Positions 26,903 through 36,162 of a stretch of 64,000 bases of DNA are shown here, piece by piece. Source of the DNA: Trabulsiella odontotermitis (GTDB lineage: Bacteria > Pseudomonadota > Gammaproteobacteria > Enterobacterales > Enterobacteriaceae). A program made the translations under genes and the position numbers. The notes beneath the pieces are model-generated. The model worked only from the letters and a program-made list of their open reading frames with translations. It did no database searches and was not told where the DNA came from. The number at the start of each line of letters is the position of its first letter. Position 1 is the stretch's first letter. The DNA lies in contig NZ_CP125781.1 in assembly GCF_030053895.1 (NCBI RefSeq), positions 2,604,001 to 2,668,000 of the forward strand. The letters run 5' to 3'.

Positions 26903-28030
26903 TTAACGCGGATACGCGTCCAGTAGCGTTTTCAGACGATCGGCCATCAATTCTCCCCGCCAGCCAGACACCATCTCCGGTAAACCGTTTTGCGGTCTCA
27001 GTGCCCAGTGCCAGTTCAGCAACTGGTTGATCTGCCGACGCGACGCCAGCATTTCGGCACTGACGCCCTTCTCGCTACTGATCACCTGCACCAGCGCTTT
27101 GATCTCTTTAAAGATTTTGCGGTAACCCGGCATATCAACCAGATTCTGTAACGCCTCCGGCAACAGATCGTCCGTCAGCGCAGCGGCTTTCGCTACCAGG
27201 CTCAGCAGCGTCTTGCCGTGGAAACGGATTTCGCTGCCGGAAAGACCGAGGCTGTCGAGCTCACCCATTGATGACGGCATATAGCGCGCCACGGCCCACA
27301 GATGCTCTTCACGCACGACAAAATTGACCGCCAGATTGCGCTCGCGCGCTTTACGCAGACGCCACTCCGCCAGCAGTTGCAGACAGGCGAGCTGACGCGT
27401 GCGTAACTGCCAGGCGTTGCCAATGTCACGCCAGGCTTCAGCCGGATCGAGCACTTCCTGACGGCGCTGCATCATCAACTGGCATTCATTGAGCGCGGCG
27501 GGCAACCAGCCTGCGCTGTCGGTTTCCGCCATCAACTTTTTCGCGATCGGCAGTAAATACCAGACGTCTGCCGCGGCGTAATCGCACTGACGCTCCGTCA
27601 GCGGACGCGCCAGCCAGTCGGTGCGCGACTCGCTCTTGTCGAGCGTTAAGCCGGTGTACTCTTCCACCATCGCTGCAAACCCCCACGACATCGGACGACC
27701 GCAAAACGCCGCCAGGATCTGCGTATCGATCAGCGGTTGCGGCAACAGGCCAAAGGCGTTAAGGAACACTTCCAGGTCTTCGCTACCGGCATGGAGAAAT
27801 TTCGTTACGTTTTTGTCCAGCAGCAGTTCGCGCATCGGCGACCATTCGGTGATGGTCAGGGGGTCGATCAGCGCCACCTGTTCACCGTCGAACAACTGGA
27901 TCAGACCCAGTTGCGGGTAATAGGTGCGGGTGCGTACGAACTCGGTATCGAGGGCAATGGCCGACGCGGTGCGCGCGGTCTCGCACAGGCGCAGGAGCGC
28001 GTCGTTGGTGGTGATCATCTGATAGTTCAA
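26903..28030 (-). CDS. rnd: Ribonuclease D
   Basis: A 3'-5' exoribonuclease that trims tRNA 3' ends. The 375-residue protein has DEDD catalytic motifs: ALDTEF near 27-32, the GSEDLE aspartate near 85, and CDYAAADVW near 149-157, followed by an HRDC domain (about 210-290). It starts with TTG, as does the known UUG start of E. coli rnd, which limits its expression. Encoded downstream of fadD but separated by a strong terminator. Confidence 0.96.
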   Translation of the reverse strand: MNYQMITTNDALLRLCETARTASAIALDTEFVRTRTYYPQLGLIQLFDGEQVALIDPLTITEWSPMRELLLDKNVTKFLHAGSEDLEVFLNAFGLLPQPLIDTQILAAFCGRPMSWGFAAMVEEYTGLTLDKSESRTDWLARPLTERQCDYAAADVWYLLPIAKKLMAETDSAGWLPAALNECQLMMQRRQEVLDPAEAWRDIGNAWQLRTRQLACLQLLAEWRLRKARERNLAVNFVVREEHLWAVARYMPSSMGELDSLGLSGSEIRFHGKTLLSLVAKAAALTDDLLPEALQNLVDMPGYRKIFKEIKALVQVISSEKGVSAEMLASRRQINQLLNWHWALRPQNGLPEMVSGWRGELMADRLKTLLDAYPR

Positions 28031-28054
28031 ATCATACTCTCTGTCTGTTGCGCC

Positions 28055-28080
28055 AAAAAAAACGCCGGTAGAACCGGCGT
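28055..28080 (-). terminator. Terminator after fadD
   Basis: On the minus strand, stem ACGCCGGT / ACCGGCGT with a three-base loop is followed by a run of eight T. It ends fadD transcription ahead of rnd. Confidence 0.93.
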
Positions 28081-28101
28081 CTGGGGCGACTGTCTCGAAG
28101 C

Positions 28102-29787
28102 TCAGCCTTTATTGTCTACTTTGGCGCGCGCTTCGTCACGTAGTTCTCGTCGCAAAATTTTTCCGACGTTGGATTTCGGCAGCTCTTCACGGAACTCCAC
28201 CAGTTTCGGCACTTTATAGCCCGTGAGCTGACGGCGGCAGAAAGTCACCAGCGACTCTTCGGTCAGCGACGCGTCCTTTTTGACCACGAAAATTTTGACC
28301 GTTTCCCCGCTGGAGCCAGACGGCACACCGACGGCAGCCACTTCCTGTACCCCAGGATGCTGCATGACCACATCCTCGATCTCATTCGGATAGACATTAA
28401 AGCCGGAGACCAGAATCATGTCTTTCTTGCGATCAACGATACGCAGGAAACCTTCGTCATCCATCACCGCGATATCACCGGTATGCAGCCAGCCGTCTTG
28501 CATGATTTCATCGGTGGCATCCGGGCGTTGCCAGTAGCCGAGCATCACCTGCGGCCCTTTGACACACAGTTCGCCCGGCTCGCCGTGTGGCACTTCGTTG
28601 TTATCTTCATCCACCAGTTTCGCTTCGGTGGAGGGCACCGGCAAACCAATGCTGCCGCTGTGATAGTCGATGTCATGCGGGTTTACGCTCACCAGCGGCG
28701 CACATTCAGTCAGCCCGTACCCTTCCAGCAGATACTGTCCGGTGAGTTTCAGCCAGCGTTCCGCTACTACCTGCTGCACCGGCATGCCGCCGCCCGCAGA
28801 AAGATGCAGCGACGAAAAGTCCAGTTGATGGAATTCTTTGTTGTTCAGCAGCGCGTTAAACAGCGTGTTCACGCCAGTCATGGCGGTGAACGGGTATTTC
28901 GCCAGTTCTTTCACCAGCCCCGGAATGTCGCGCGGGTTGGTGATCAATAAGTTTTGCCCACCGAGCTCAATAAACAGCAGGCAGTTAATGGTTAACGCAA
29001 AGATGTGATACAACGGCAGCGGTGTGACCACCAGCTCTTTGCCGCGATGCAGCAGCGGGCCGTAAGTGGCATTCACCTGTTCAATGTTTGCCAGCATGTT
29101 GCGGTGCGTCAGCATCGCGCCTTTGGCGACGCCCGTCGTGCCCCCGGTATACTGCAGGAAAGCCAGATCGTCAGAGACGATTTCCGGCTTCACGTACTGC
29201 ATGCGGTAACCCTGTTGCAGCGCACGGCGAAAGGAGATTGCGTCCGGCAGATGATACTTCGGCACCAGACGCTTCACATACTTGACCACAAAGTTCACGA
29301 TGGTGCCTTTGGTGGCAGAAAGCTGGTCGCCCATGCGCGTCAGGATCACGTGCTTCACCTGGGTTTTATCGACCACTTTTTCCAGCGTGTGGGCAAAGTT
29401 AGAGACGATAACAATGGCGGCGGCGCCGCTGTCGTTCAGTTGATGTTCAAGCTCACGCGGGGTGTACAGCGGGTTGACATTCACCACGATCATCCCGGCA
29501 CGCAAAATGCCAAACAGCGCCACCGGATACTGCAACAGGTTTGGCATCATTAATGCCACCCGGTCGCCTTTCTGTAAGCCCAGGCCCTGCTGGAGATAGG
29601 CGGCAAACGCGCGGCTGCGCTCTTCCAGCTTACGGAAGGTCATGACTTCGCCCATGTTGATGAACGCAGGCTGGTCCGCATAGCGTGTGGTTGAATGTTC
29701 GAACAGCTCCACCAGGGATTGATAACGATCAGGATTGATTTCCGCCGGAACATCCGCGGGATAACGGTTAAGCCAAACCTTCTTCAA
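28102..29787 (-). CDS. fadD: Long-chain fatty acid-CoA ligase FadD
   Basis: Inner-membrane-associated acyl-CoA synthetase that activates fatty acids as they enter the cell, generating the ligand that releases FadR. The AMP-binding motif YTGGTTGVAKGAM lies at about 213-225 and the FACS/C-terminal motif is NGWLHTGD-like (QDGWLHTGDIAVMD). The start is TTG at 29787 (MKKVWLNRYP), giving 561 residues, the exact E. coli length, with GAGG seven bases upstream; the reading to 29853 is leader. A FadR operator lies 73-89 bases upstream of the start. Confidence 0.97.
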   Translation of the reverse strand: MKKVWLNRYPADVPAEINPDRYQSLVELFEHSTTRYADQPAFINMGEVMTFRKLEERSRAFAAYLQQGLGLQKGDRVALMMPNLLQYPVALFGILRAGMIVVNVNPLYTPRELEHQLNDSGAAAIVIVSNFAHTLEKVVDKTQVKHVILTRMGDQLSATKGTIVNFVVKYVKRLVPKYHLPDAISFRRALQQGYRMQYVKPEIVSDDLAFLQYTGGTTGVAKGAMLTHRNMLANIEQVNATYGPLLHRGKELVVTPLPLYHIFALTINCLLFIELGGQNLLITNPRDIPGLVKELAKYPFTAMTGVNTLFNALLNNKEFHQLDFSSLHLSAGGGMPVQQVVAERWLKLTGQYLLEGYGLTECAPLVSVNPHDIDYHSGSIGLPVPSTEAKLVDEDNNEVPHGEPGELCVKGPQVMLGYWQRPDATDEIMQDGWLHTGDIAVMDDEGFLRIVDRKKDMILVSGFNVYPNEIEDVVMQHPGVQEVAAVGVPSGSSGETVKIFVVKKDASLTEESLVTFCRRQLTGYKVPKLVEFREELPKSNVGKILRRELRDEARAKVDNKG

Positions 29788-29859
29788 TGCATCACCTCTA
29801 ACTTTTCGAATCGTCGTCATCGCAACCCCAATTAATAAACAACGCGTTAACATAATATT

Positions 29860-29876
29860 AACTCAGCGTACCAGTT
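29860..29876. promoter_or_regulatory. FadR operator upstream of fadD
   Basis: Read on the minus strand, AACTGGTACGCTGAGTT is a 17-bp imperfect palindrome matching the known FadR site (AWCTGGTNCGACCWGWT), and the following GAGTTAATATTATGTTAA matches the E. coli fadD control region. Predicts repression when fatty acids are absent. Confidence 0.85.
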
Positions 29877-29942
29877 TAGAAATTGTGCAGAATGCAGGTT
29901 GCGAAGCGCGTCACTATTTATTTTTCTTATGACTCCGGGAAC

Positions 29943-29974
29943 AAAGAAACAGCGGACGGGCCGCTGTTTCTTTT
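29943..29974. terminator. Terminator after yeaY
   Basis: Thirteen-bp stem AAAGAAACAGCGG / CCGCTGTTTCTTT with a five-base loop; both strands have T-rich flanks. It lies 19 bases after the yeaY stop, between yeaY and fadD. Confidence 0.85.
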
Positions 29975-29992
29975 ACTACAAAATACAACAGG

Positions 29993-30580
29993 TTATTCCG
30001 TTACAATGGTCTGCACACTGGCGGGCCCCGGGTTATACCAACCCCAACCGCCATAACCGTATCGTCCGTGGCGCGGATACGGTCCCCACATCCACGGATC
30101 AATAGGTTGCGGCGGCATAACCACCTGCTGTACGACGCGCCAGCGTTTATAGCCAGTCACATTCATCATCATATATTTGTATGGGGTATCGCCGATTTTT
30201 CCGTCTACCGTGCCGGCGATTGGCCCGACAACGGTCACCAGCTGGTCGCGGAAATCGACCGGATCAAGGAAGCCGTTCACATCGGCATAGATGCGCCCGC
30301 GCGACGCGGCGCCTAATAACGGACGCGCACCGCTGTCCAGCGGAACAGTGGCAATCTCCAGCCGGGTTTTCCCCTGCTCGTTGCGCACGTTGACCACCTT
30401 GCCACCAAATCGCGCTTCCTGCCCTATGTACAACGACGGGGCGGCCATCACACGCGTCAAATCCTGCTGTGGCGTCGGGCTGGTTCCCTGGATGGCATCA
30501 GGGACGGTAACACAGCCGCTTAAGGCAATGGCGACCAGTCCGACCAGCAGCCCACGTGAAAAACGCTGTTGACCCACCAT
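29993..30580 (-). CDS. yeaY: Slp family outer-membrane lipoprotein YeaY
   Basis: A 195-residue lipoprotein with lipobox LSGC and lipidated Cys23. The Slp-domain core includes SPTPQQDLTRVM, RIYADVNGFLDP and PYKYMMMNVTGYKRW, and it has a glycine/tyrosine/tryptophan-rich tail. It matches E. coli YeaY throughout. In E. coli it belongs to the sigma-E envelope-stress set; function unknown. It lies between fadD and tsaB as in E. coli. Confidence 0.93.
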   Translation of the reverse strand: MVGQQRFSRGLLVGLVAIALSGCVTVPDAIQGTSPTPQQDLTRVMAAPSLYIGQEARFGGKVVNVRNEQGKTRLEIATVPLDSGARPLLGAASRGRIYADVNGFLDPVDFRDQLVTVVGPIAGTVDGKIGDTPYKYMMMNVTGYKRWRVVQQVVMPPQPIDPWMWGPYPRHGRYGYGGWGWYNPGPASVQTIVTE

Positions 30581-30629
30581 GGTGAAGCTCCTTAATCATG
30601 ACAGCCATAAAATCTCTTATTACTCAGAT

Positions 30630-31325
30630 TCATTCACGGCCCGGAAGTTTCTTCCACGCGACTTCATTACGTAAATATTTCGGTTCGGCATTTTCCACCG
30701 CCACCGTTTTTTGTTCGCTATAAAGCTGACAGGCCAGCGGCAGCATATCTTCGGCGGATGGCAGCAGCACGTCGCCATCGGTGAGCGTGAGTTCAGCGCC
30801 CTGCGCCATGTCAGGATATGCCTGCCAGCCGGTGCCGACGGTCGCCCAGTTACCGTCGAGCTGTTTCAGTCGCGCGTTGACGGCCTCCGGTTTCAACACC
30901 GCTTCACTCGCTTCGCCGTGCCAGACGCCCTGCTCGTCACGCTGATATTCCGCCCAGTAGACTTCGCCCATCCGCGCATCAATCGCCGCCAGCACGCGGG
31001 TCGCACCGGTTTTACGCCAGGCGCCCTGCGCCATGGTCGCCAGCGTAGAGACACCAATCATCGGCAACGCAGCGCCGAGCGCCAGCCCCTGCGCGATACC
31101 AATGCCGATGCGCACGCCGGTAAAACTGCCCGGTCCGCGGCCAAAGGCCAGCGCGTCGAGGTCACTCAGCGCAATAGCGTTTTCGTCGAGCAGCGCCTGT
31201 ACCAGCGGCAGGATGCGTTGCGTATGTTCGCGGGGGCACAGCTCAAAGTGTGCGGAGAGAGCACCGTCATTCCACAGGGCGGCAGAACAGGCCTCTGTGG
31301 CGGTATCAATAGCCAGAATTCGCAT
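30630..31325 (-). CDS. tsaB: tRNA t6A threonylcarbamoyltransferase complex subunit TsaB
   Basis: A 231-residue ASKHA-fold protein (formerly YeaZ) that scaffolds TsaD and TsaE in making N6-threonylcarbamoyl-adenosine at position 37 of ANN-decoding tRNAs. The N-terminal RILAIDTATEACSAAL and GRGPGSFTGVRIGIG (about 67-81) are diagnostic. An essential gene in E. coli. It lies 67 bases after yoaA on the same strand. Confidence 0.96.
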   Translation of the reverse strand: MRILAIDTATEACSAALWNDGALSAHFELCPREHTQRILPLVQALLDENAIALSDLDALAFGRGPGSFTGVRIGIGIAQGLALGAALPMIGVSTLATMAQGAWRKTGATRVLAAIDARMGEVYWAEYQRDEQGVWHGEASEAVLKPEAVNARLKQLDGNWATVGTGWQAYPDMAQGAELTLTDGDVLLPSAEDMLPLACQLYSEQKTVAVENAEPKYLRNEVAWKKLPGRE

Positions 31326-31392
31326 GGGTTTTCGCGCTCTTGCAATAGCAGGTCTTCAAAATGGCGCGCATCTTACCACAGTCCGTAGCAAA

Positions 31393-33303
31393 TTACCGTG
31401 TTGATGACAGCGCGAGGAAGCGCACCGCCCGGCCGAGGTCGCGCGTGCGCGGCGCCGGAGGGAGACTGGCGAGGAACACCGCGCCGTAGGGACGCATTAC
31501 CAGCCGGTTGTCGCAGATCACCAACACGCCGCGATCGTCCACGTCGCGGATCAGGCGCCCGACACCCTGCTTGAGGGTAATGACCGCATCCGGCAACTGG
31601 ACGTCGTCGAACGGATCGCCGCCGCGCAGACGGCAGTCATCCATACGCGCTTTGAGGAGCGGGTCGTCCGGGGAGGTAAACGGCAGCTTGTCGATGATGA
31701 CCAGCGACAGCGCATCGCCGCGCACGTCCACCCCTTCCCAGAAACTGCTGGTCGCCACCAGCAGGGCGTTGCCGGCGCTGACAAATTGCTGCAACAACTG
31801 CGCCTTACTGGTTTCGCCCTGCAACAACACCGGCAACGTCATGGTGGCGCGGAATTGTTCGGCGAGATCGCGCATCATGGCGTGTGAGGTACACAACATA
31901 AAGCAGCGCCCGTCGTTGGCTTCAATCAGTGGCCGCAGCATCGCCGCCAGTTGCCGCGCGGCACCAGGCTGGTTGGGCGACGGCAGATTGCGCGGTACGC
32001 ACAGTAACGCCTGTTTTTCGTAGTCGAACGGGCTTGGCAGCAGCAGTGATTCCGCCGCTTCAATGCCGAGACGAGCGGTAAAATGGTGCAGATCGTCGTT
32101 CACCGACAGCGTAGCGGAGGTGAAAATCCAGCTGCCGGGCTTCTGCGCCATCACTTCTTTGAATTTGTCGGCGACGGTCAGCGGCGTCAGCGCGAGGGTG
32201 AAATGGCGCGACGTGCATTCATACCAGTAGCTGTAACCGGGCTGGTTGATCTCTTTCAGCCTCTTGAGACGGCCGCGATACAGCGTGGCGCGCTCAAAAG
32301 CCGCATCCAGCAACGCCGAGCGCCCCAGCGACAGTTTCGCCACGTCGTAGCAAAGTTCGAGCGCATCGTCGAGCAGCAACAATGCACGCTGAATATTGCT
32401 GTCCGCCAGCAGCTCGCGCAGATTGCCGCGATAGCCGGGTTCGCCCAGTTGCAGGCGAAAATCCTGCGCGCTTTGCGCCAGACGATCGGCGCATTTCTGT
32501 AACTGCTGGGTATCTTTCAGTTCTGTGCGGTAAGCGATAGTGATGTCTTTCGCCAGATCCTGCAACTGGCGGCTGGAGAGTGACTGACCAAAATACTGAC
32601 TGGCAATATCCGGCAACTGATGCGCTTCGTCGAAGATCATCACGTCGGCTTCCGGGATCAGCTCCGCGAAACCGCTCTCTTTGACCACCATGTCCGCGAG
32701 AAACAAGTGATGGTTCACCACCACCACATCGGCGTCCATTGCTTTTTTTCGCGCCTTGACCACAAAACAGTCTTTGTAGAGCGGGCAGTCGCTGCCGAGA
32801 CAGTTATCGTTGGTGCTGGTGACCAGTGGCCAGGCGGCAGAGTCTTCCGCCACGCTGATGCAGGTGCTGATGTCACCGTCGATGGTTTGATTAGACCAGG
32901 AGCGAAGGAGGATCACGTCGCTCAGCGTCTGTACCGGTAAATCGCCTCCCGCCAGCGCCTGCTGTTCGAGACGTTCCAGACACAGGTAGTTCGAGCGCCC
33001 TTTCAGCAACGCGGTTTTGCCGGTGAAGCCCAGCGCTTTCGCTACAGTCGGCAGATCACGGCTGTAGAGCTGATCCTGCAACGCTTTGGAGCCGGTAGAG
33101 ATGATGACTTTTTTATTTGCCCGCAGCGCTGGCGCCAGGTAGGCGTACGTTTTGCCGGTTCCGGTGCCTGCTTCTACGACCAGCGGTTGCGTCTCTTTGA
33201 TAGCCTTCGCCACCGCCATCGCCATCTGACGCTGCGGTTCACGCGGCTTAAAGCCGGGTATCGCGTTAGCTAACTGACCGTCTGTTGCAAAATCGTCCGT
33301 CAC
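31393..33303 (-). CDS. yoaA: DinG-family ATP-dependent DNA helicase YoaA
   Basis: XPD/DinG-type superfamily 2 helicase implicated in E. coli in tolerance of replication-blocking damage through contact with HolC. The 636 residues show Walker A EAGTGTGKT near 45-53, the DEAH box in FDEAHQLPD, and the four iron-sulfur cysteines in the stretch CLERL ... CISVAED ... CLGSDCPLYKDC. The start is GTG after AGGGGG. Divergent from yoaB. Confidence 0.95.
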   Translation of the reverse strand: MTDDFATDGQLANAIPGFKPREPQRQMAMAVAKAIKETQPLVVEAGTGTGKTYAYLAPALRANKKVIISTGSKALQDQLYSRDLPTVAKALGFTGKTALLKGRSNYLCLERLEQQALAGGDLPVQTLSDVILLRSWSNQTIDGDISTCISVAEDSAAWPLVTSTNDNCLGSDCPLYKDCFVVKARKKAMDADVVVVNHHLFLADMVVKESGFAELIPEADVMIFDEAHQLPDIASQYFGQSLSSRQLQDLAKDITIAYRTELKDTQQLQKCADRLAQSAQDFRLQLGEPGYRGNLRELLADSNIQRALLLLDDALELCYDVAKLSLGRSALLDAAFERATLYRGRLKRLKEINQPGYSYWYECTSRHFTLALTPLTVADKFKEVMAQKPGSWIFTSATLSVNDDLHHFTARLGIEAAESLLLPSPFDYEKQALLCVPRNLPSPNQPGAARQLAAMLRPLIEANDGRCFMLCTSHAMMRDLAEQFRATMTLPVLLQGETSKAQLLQQFVSAGNALLVATSSFWEGVDVRGDALSLVIIDKLPFTSPDDPLLKARMDDCRLRGGDPFDDVQLPDAVITLKQGVGRLIRDVDDRGVLVICDNRLVMRPYGAVFLASLPPAPRTRDLGRAVRFLALSSTR

Positions 33304-33434
33304 ACTACCCCCTGTATATCTGGACAGGGATTATGTCAGGCCGCAGCGCGTTGCGCCAGTCGAAGTGATGACTCCGGCGGCACATTGTGGCAGTCTTGCG
33401 GCACACCGATGGAATATCACAGAGGAACCTGACT

Positions 33435-33779
33435 ATGACGATTACCCGTATCGACGCCGAAGCCCGCTGGTCTGACGTTGTGATCCACAACCAGACGATT
33501 TACTACACCGGCGTCCCGGAAAATCTTGATGCCGATGCCTTTGAGCAGACCGCCAACACGCTGGCGCAGATTGACGCCATTTTGCAAAAACAGGGTAGCG
33601 ATAAATCCCGCATTCTGGATGCAACGATTTTTCTCGCCGATAAAGCCGATTTCGCGGCGATGAACAAAGCGTGGGATGCGTGGGTGGTGGCAGGCCATGC
33701 GCCGGTACGTTGCACCGTGCAGGCCGGGTTGATGAAACCGCAATATAAAGTTGAAATTAAGATTATCGCAGCGGCGTAA
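33435..33779 (+). CDS. yoaB: RidA/YjgF family protein YoaB
   Basis: A 114-residue member of the Rid family, which includes deaminases of reactive enamine/imine intermediates. VRCTVQAGL near 96-104 holds the family arginine. ATG 33435 has AGAGGA eight bases upstream and gives the E. coli length; the longer frame from 33387 is not needed. Substrate unknown. The stop codon directly abuts convergent yoaH. Confidence 0.93.
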   Translation: MTITRIDAEARWSDVVIHNQTIYYTGVPENLDADAFEQTANTLAQIDAILQKQGSDKSRILDATIFLADKADFAAMNKAWDAWVVAGHAPVRCTVQAGLMKPQYKVEIKIIAAA

Positions 33780-33962
33780 TTACTCGTCGTCTTCGTCTTC
33801 AAAGCGCGCCACGATCCGCTCGCCGGTATGGCTGGCGCGCAACTCTTCCGCGACCTGGGCAATCGCCTGACCGCTGCTCATCCCCTGCGACATCAGTTCC
33901 TGAATACGCTCTACGGCTTGTTGCTGTTGCTCATGGGAGAGCGAAGGTAAACCTGCAAACAT
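33780..33962 (-). CDS. yoaH: UPF0181 family protein YoaH
   Basis: A 60-residue acidic protein, MFAGLPSLSHEQQQQAVERI at the start and FEDEDDE at the end, with a helical glutamine-rich segment and the SQGMSSGQAIAQVAEELR repeat of the family. Function unknown. It has no gap to yoaB, and its ATG lies back to back with the pabB leader, as in E. coli. Confidence 0.9.
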   Translation of the reverse strand: MFAGLPSLSHEQQQQAVERIQELMSQGMSSGQAIAQVAEELRASHTGERIVARFEDEDDE

Positions 33963-34050
33963 GACTGACTCCTGCTACATTATTGGCTGTAATTATTTCA
34001 TGTCGCCCCGCCATTCACCAGTGGCCGGCAGACTTTATCGATCGAGGAAG

Positions 34051-35406
34051 ATGTTGTCCCCTTCTATTATGACACTGCCCTGGCGTGAAGATGCCGCAGA
34101 ACACTGGTTTTCTGCGCTCAGCGCGACGCCCTGGGCAATGCTGCTGCATTCCGGCTATGCCGACCATCCCTACAGCCGTTATGACATTGTGGTCGCGGAT
34201 CCGCGCTGCACGCTGGTGACCCGAGGCGATACTACCACGCTGCGTCACGGCAGCGATGTGCGTGAATCCACCGAAGATCCGCTGACGTTACTGCAACAGG
34301 CGCTGGACGACTGCGGCATTTATCCGCCTGCTGATGAGGCGTTACCGTTTCTCGGCGGTGCGCTGGGGCTGTTCGGTTACGATCTCGGTCGTCGCTTTGA
34401 ACACCTGCCGTCCGTTGCGGAAAACGACATCGCGCTTGCCGATATGGCGGTGGGGATCTACGACTGGGCGCTGATTGTCGATCACTCGTTAAAACGAGTA
34501 ACGCTGTTAAGCTATGGCGATCCCGCTGCACGTCTGCAGTGGCTCGAATCACAAACGCGCCCGACTGAGGCGGATTTCGCCCTGACGTCGCCGTGGCGTT
34601 CTAATCTGAGCCGGGAAAGCTATGGCGAGAAGTTTCGCCAGGTGCAGGCGTATCTGCACAGCGGCGACTGCTATCAGGTCAATCTGGCCCAGCGTTTTCA
34701 GGCCCGCTGTGCAGGTGATGCCTGGCAGGCGTTTGTGCGCCTGAATCGTCAGAACCGCGCGCCGTTCAGCGCATTTTTGCGTCTTGACGACGGCGCAGTG
34801 GCGAGCCTCTCCCCGGAGCGCTTTATTCATCTGCAACAGGGCGCGATTCAGACCCGCCCTATCAAAGGCACGCTGCCGCGACTGAGCGACCCCGCGGCCG
34901 ACAGCAAGCAGGCGGAAACGCTGGCGGCCTCACCGAAAGACCGGGCGGAAAATCTGATGATTGTTGACCTGATGCGCAACGACATTGGCCGCGTGGCAGT
35001 TCCGGGCAGCGTGAAGGTGCCGGAACTGTTCGTCGTTGAACCCTTCCCCGCCGTACATCATCTGGTCAGTACCATCACCGCGACCCTGCCTGCGCATCTG
35101 CATGCCACGGATCTGCTGCGCGCGGCGTTTCCGGGCGGGTCAATTACCGGCGCACCGAAAGTGCGGGCGATGGAAATTATCGACGAGCTTGAGCCGCAGC
35201 GGCGTAATGCGTGGTGTGGCAGTATTGGCTATCTCAGCTTCTGCGGCAATATGGACACCAGCATCACCATCCGCACGCTGACAATGATTGATGGCAATGT
35301 GTACTGCTCCGCAGGGGGCGGGATTGTCGCTGACAGCGAGGAAAGCGCGGAGTATCAGGAAACCTTTGATAAAGTGAATCGTATACTGCAACAACTGGAG
35401 TCGTAA
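34051..35406 (+). CDS. pabB: Aminodeoxychorismate synthase component I PabB
   Basis: With PabA, converts chorismate and glutamine to 4-amino-4-deoxychorismate on the way to p-aminobenzoate and folate. About 451 residues with an N-terminal anthranilate-synthase-I domain and a C-terminal chorismate-binding domain carrying QTRPIKGTLPR (family active-site lysine), RAENLMIVDLMRNDIGRV and FPGGSITGAPK. The start is placed at ATG 34051 (MLSPSIMTLPW); the GAGGA there is very close (two bases), so TTG 34054 is possible. The frame open back to 33961 is probably leader. Confidence 0.95.
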   Translation: MLSPSIMTLPWREDAAEHWFSALSATPWAMLLHSGYADHPYSRYDIVVADPRCTLVTRGDTTTLRHGSDVRESTEDPLTLLQQALDDCGIYPPADEALPFLGGALGLFGYDLGRRFEHLPSVAENDIALADMAVGIYDWALIVDHSLKRVTLLSYGDPAARLQWLESQTRPTEADFALTSPWRSNLSRESYGEKFRQVQAYLHSGDCYQVNLAQRFQARCAGDAWQAFVRLNRQNRAPFSAFLRLDDGAVASLSPERFIHLQQGAIQTRPIKGTLPRLSDPAADSKQAETLAASPKDRAENLMIVDLMRNDIGRVAVPGSVKVPELFVVEPFPAVHHLVSTITATLPAHLHATDLLRAAFPGGSITGAPKVRAMEIIDELEPQRRNAWCGSIGYLSFCGNMDTSITIRTLTMIDGNVYCSAGGGIVADSEESAEYQETFDKVNRILQQLES

Positions 35407-35409
35407 CAG

Positions 35410-35988
35410 ATGCAATCCCCTGACCTCAGCCTGGACGATTTTATCTCCCGTTTTCAGTTGCTGCGCCCGCAGACGCGGCTCGGTACGCAGAATCAGCGAC
35501 AGGCGGCAGTGCTGATCCCGGTGGTGCGTCGTGCGCAACCTGGGTTGTTACTGACTCAGCGTTCACCGCTGCTGCGCAAGCATGCCGGTCAGGTGGCATT
35601 TCCTGGCGGCGCGGTGGATAGCACCGATGCGTCACTTATCGCCGCTGCGCTGCGTGAAGCGCAGGAAGAGGTCGCCATCCCGCCTGAGACGGTGGAAATT
35701 CTCGGCGTGCTGCCGCCGGTCGACAGCGTGACGGGGTTTCAGGTCACGCCGGTGGTGGGGATTATTCCCCCGGATCTGCACTATCACGCCAGCGTCGATG
35801 AAGTCTCTGCGGTGTTTGAAATGCCGCTCGCCGAGGCGTTGCGCCTGGGCCGCTATCACCCTCTCGACATTCACCGGCGCGGAAATTCGCACCGCGTGTG
35901 GCTCTCCTGGTATCAGCACTATTTTGTCTGGGGCATGACGGCGGGGATCATCCGTGAGCTGGCCCTGCAGATCGGTGAAACTCCTTAG
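35410..35988 (+). CDS. nudL: CoA pyrophosphatase, Nudix hydrolase NudL
   Basis: A 192-residue Nudix protein of the YeaB/NudL type, thought to cleave CoA and its derivatives. The CoA-pyrophosphatase signature LLTQRSPLLRKHAGQVAFPGG is seen as LLLTQRSPLLRKHAG plus QVAFPGGAVD, followed by the Nudix helix ALREAQEEVAIP (80-91). It lies three bases after the pabB stop, so it is cotranscribed. Confidence 0.93.
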   Translation: MQSPDLSLDDFISRFQLLRPQTRLGTQNQRQAAVLIPVVRRAQPGLLLTQRSPLLRKHAGQVAFPGGAVDSTDASLIAAALREAQEEVAIPPETVEILGVLPPVDSVTGFQVTPVVGIIPPDLHYHASVDEVSAVFEMPLAEALRLGRYHPLDIHRRGNSHRVWLSWYQHYFVWGMTAGIIRELALQIGETP

Positions 35989-36162
35989 CTATACTTATCT
36001 TGTGATCCCGAAAAGGGCGGCATCTCAGCATTAGTAAAATCAGGGTTAAACATTAGTTTTATTCATGTGAATAATTGAGCTGATCCCGCCGTTCCCTCTT
36101 ACACTATGCCCAGTGATTACATCGTTGCCGGAAGGTCCGGCAACCCTGTCAGGAGTGTTATC

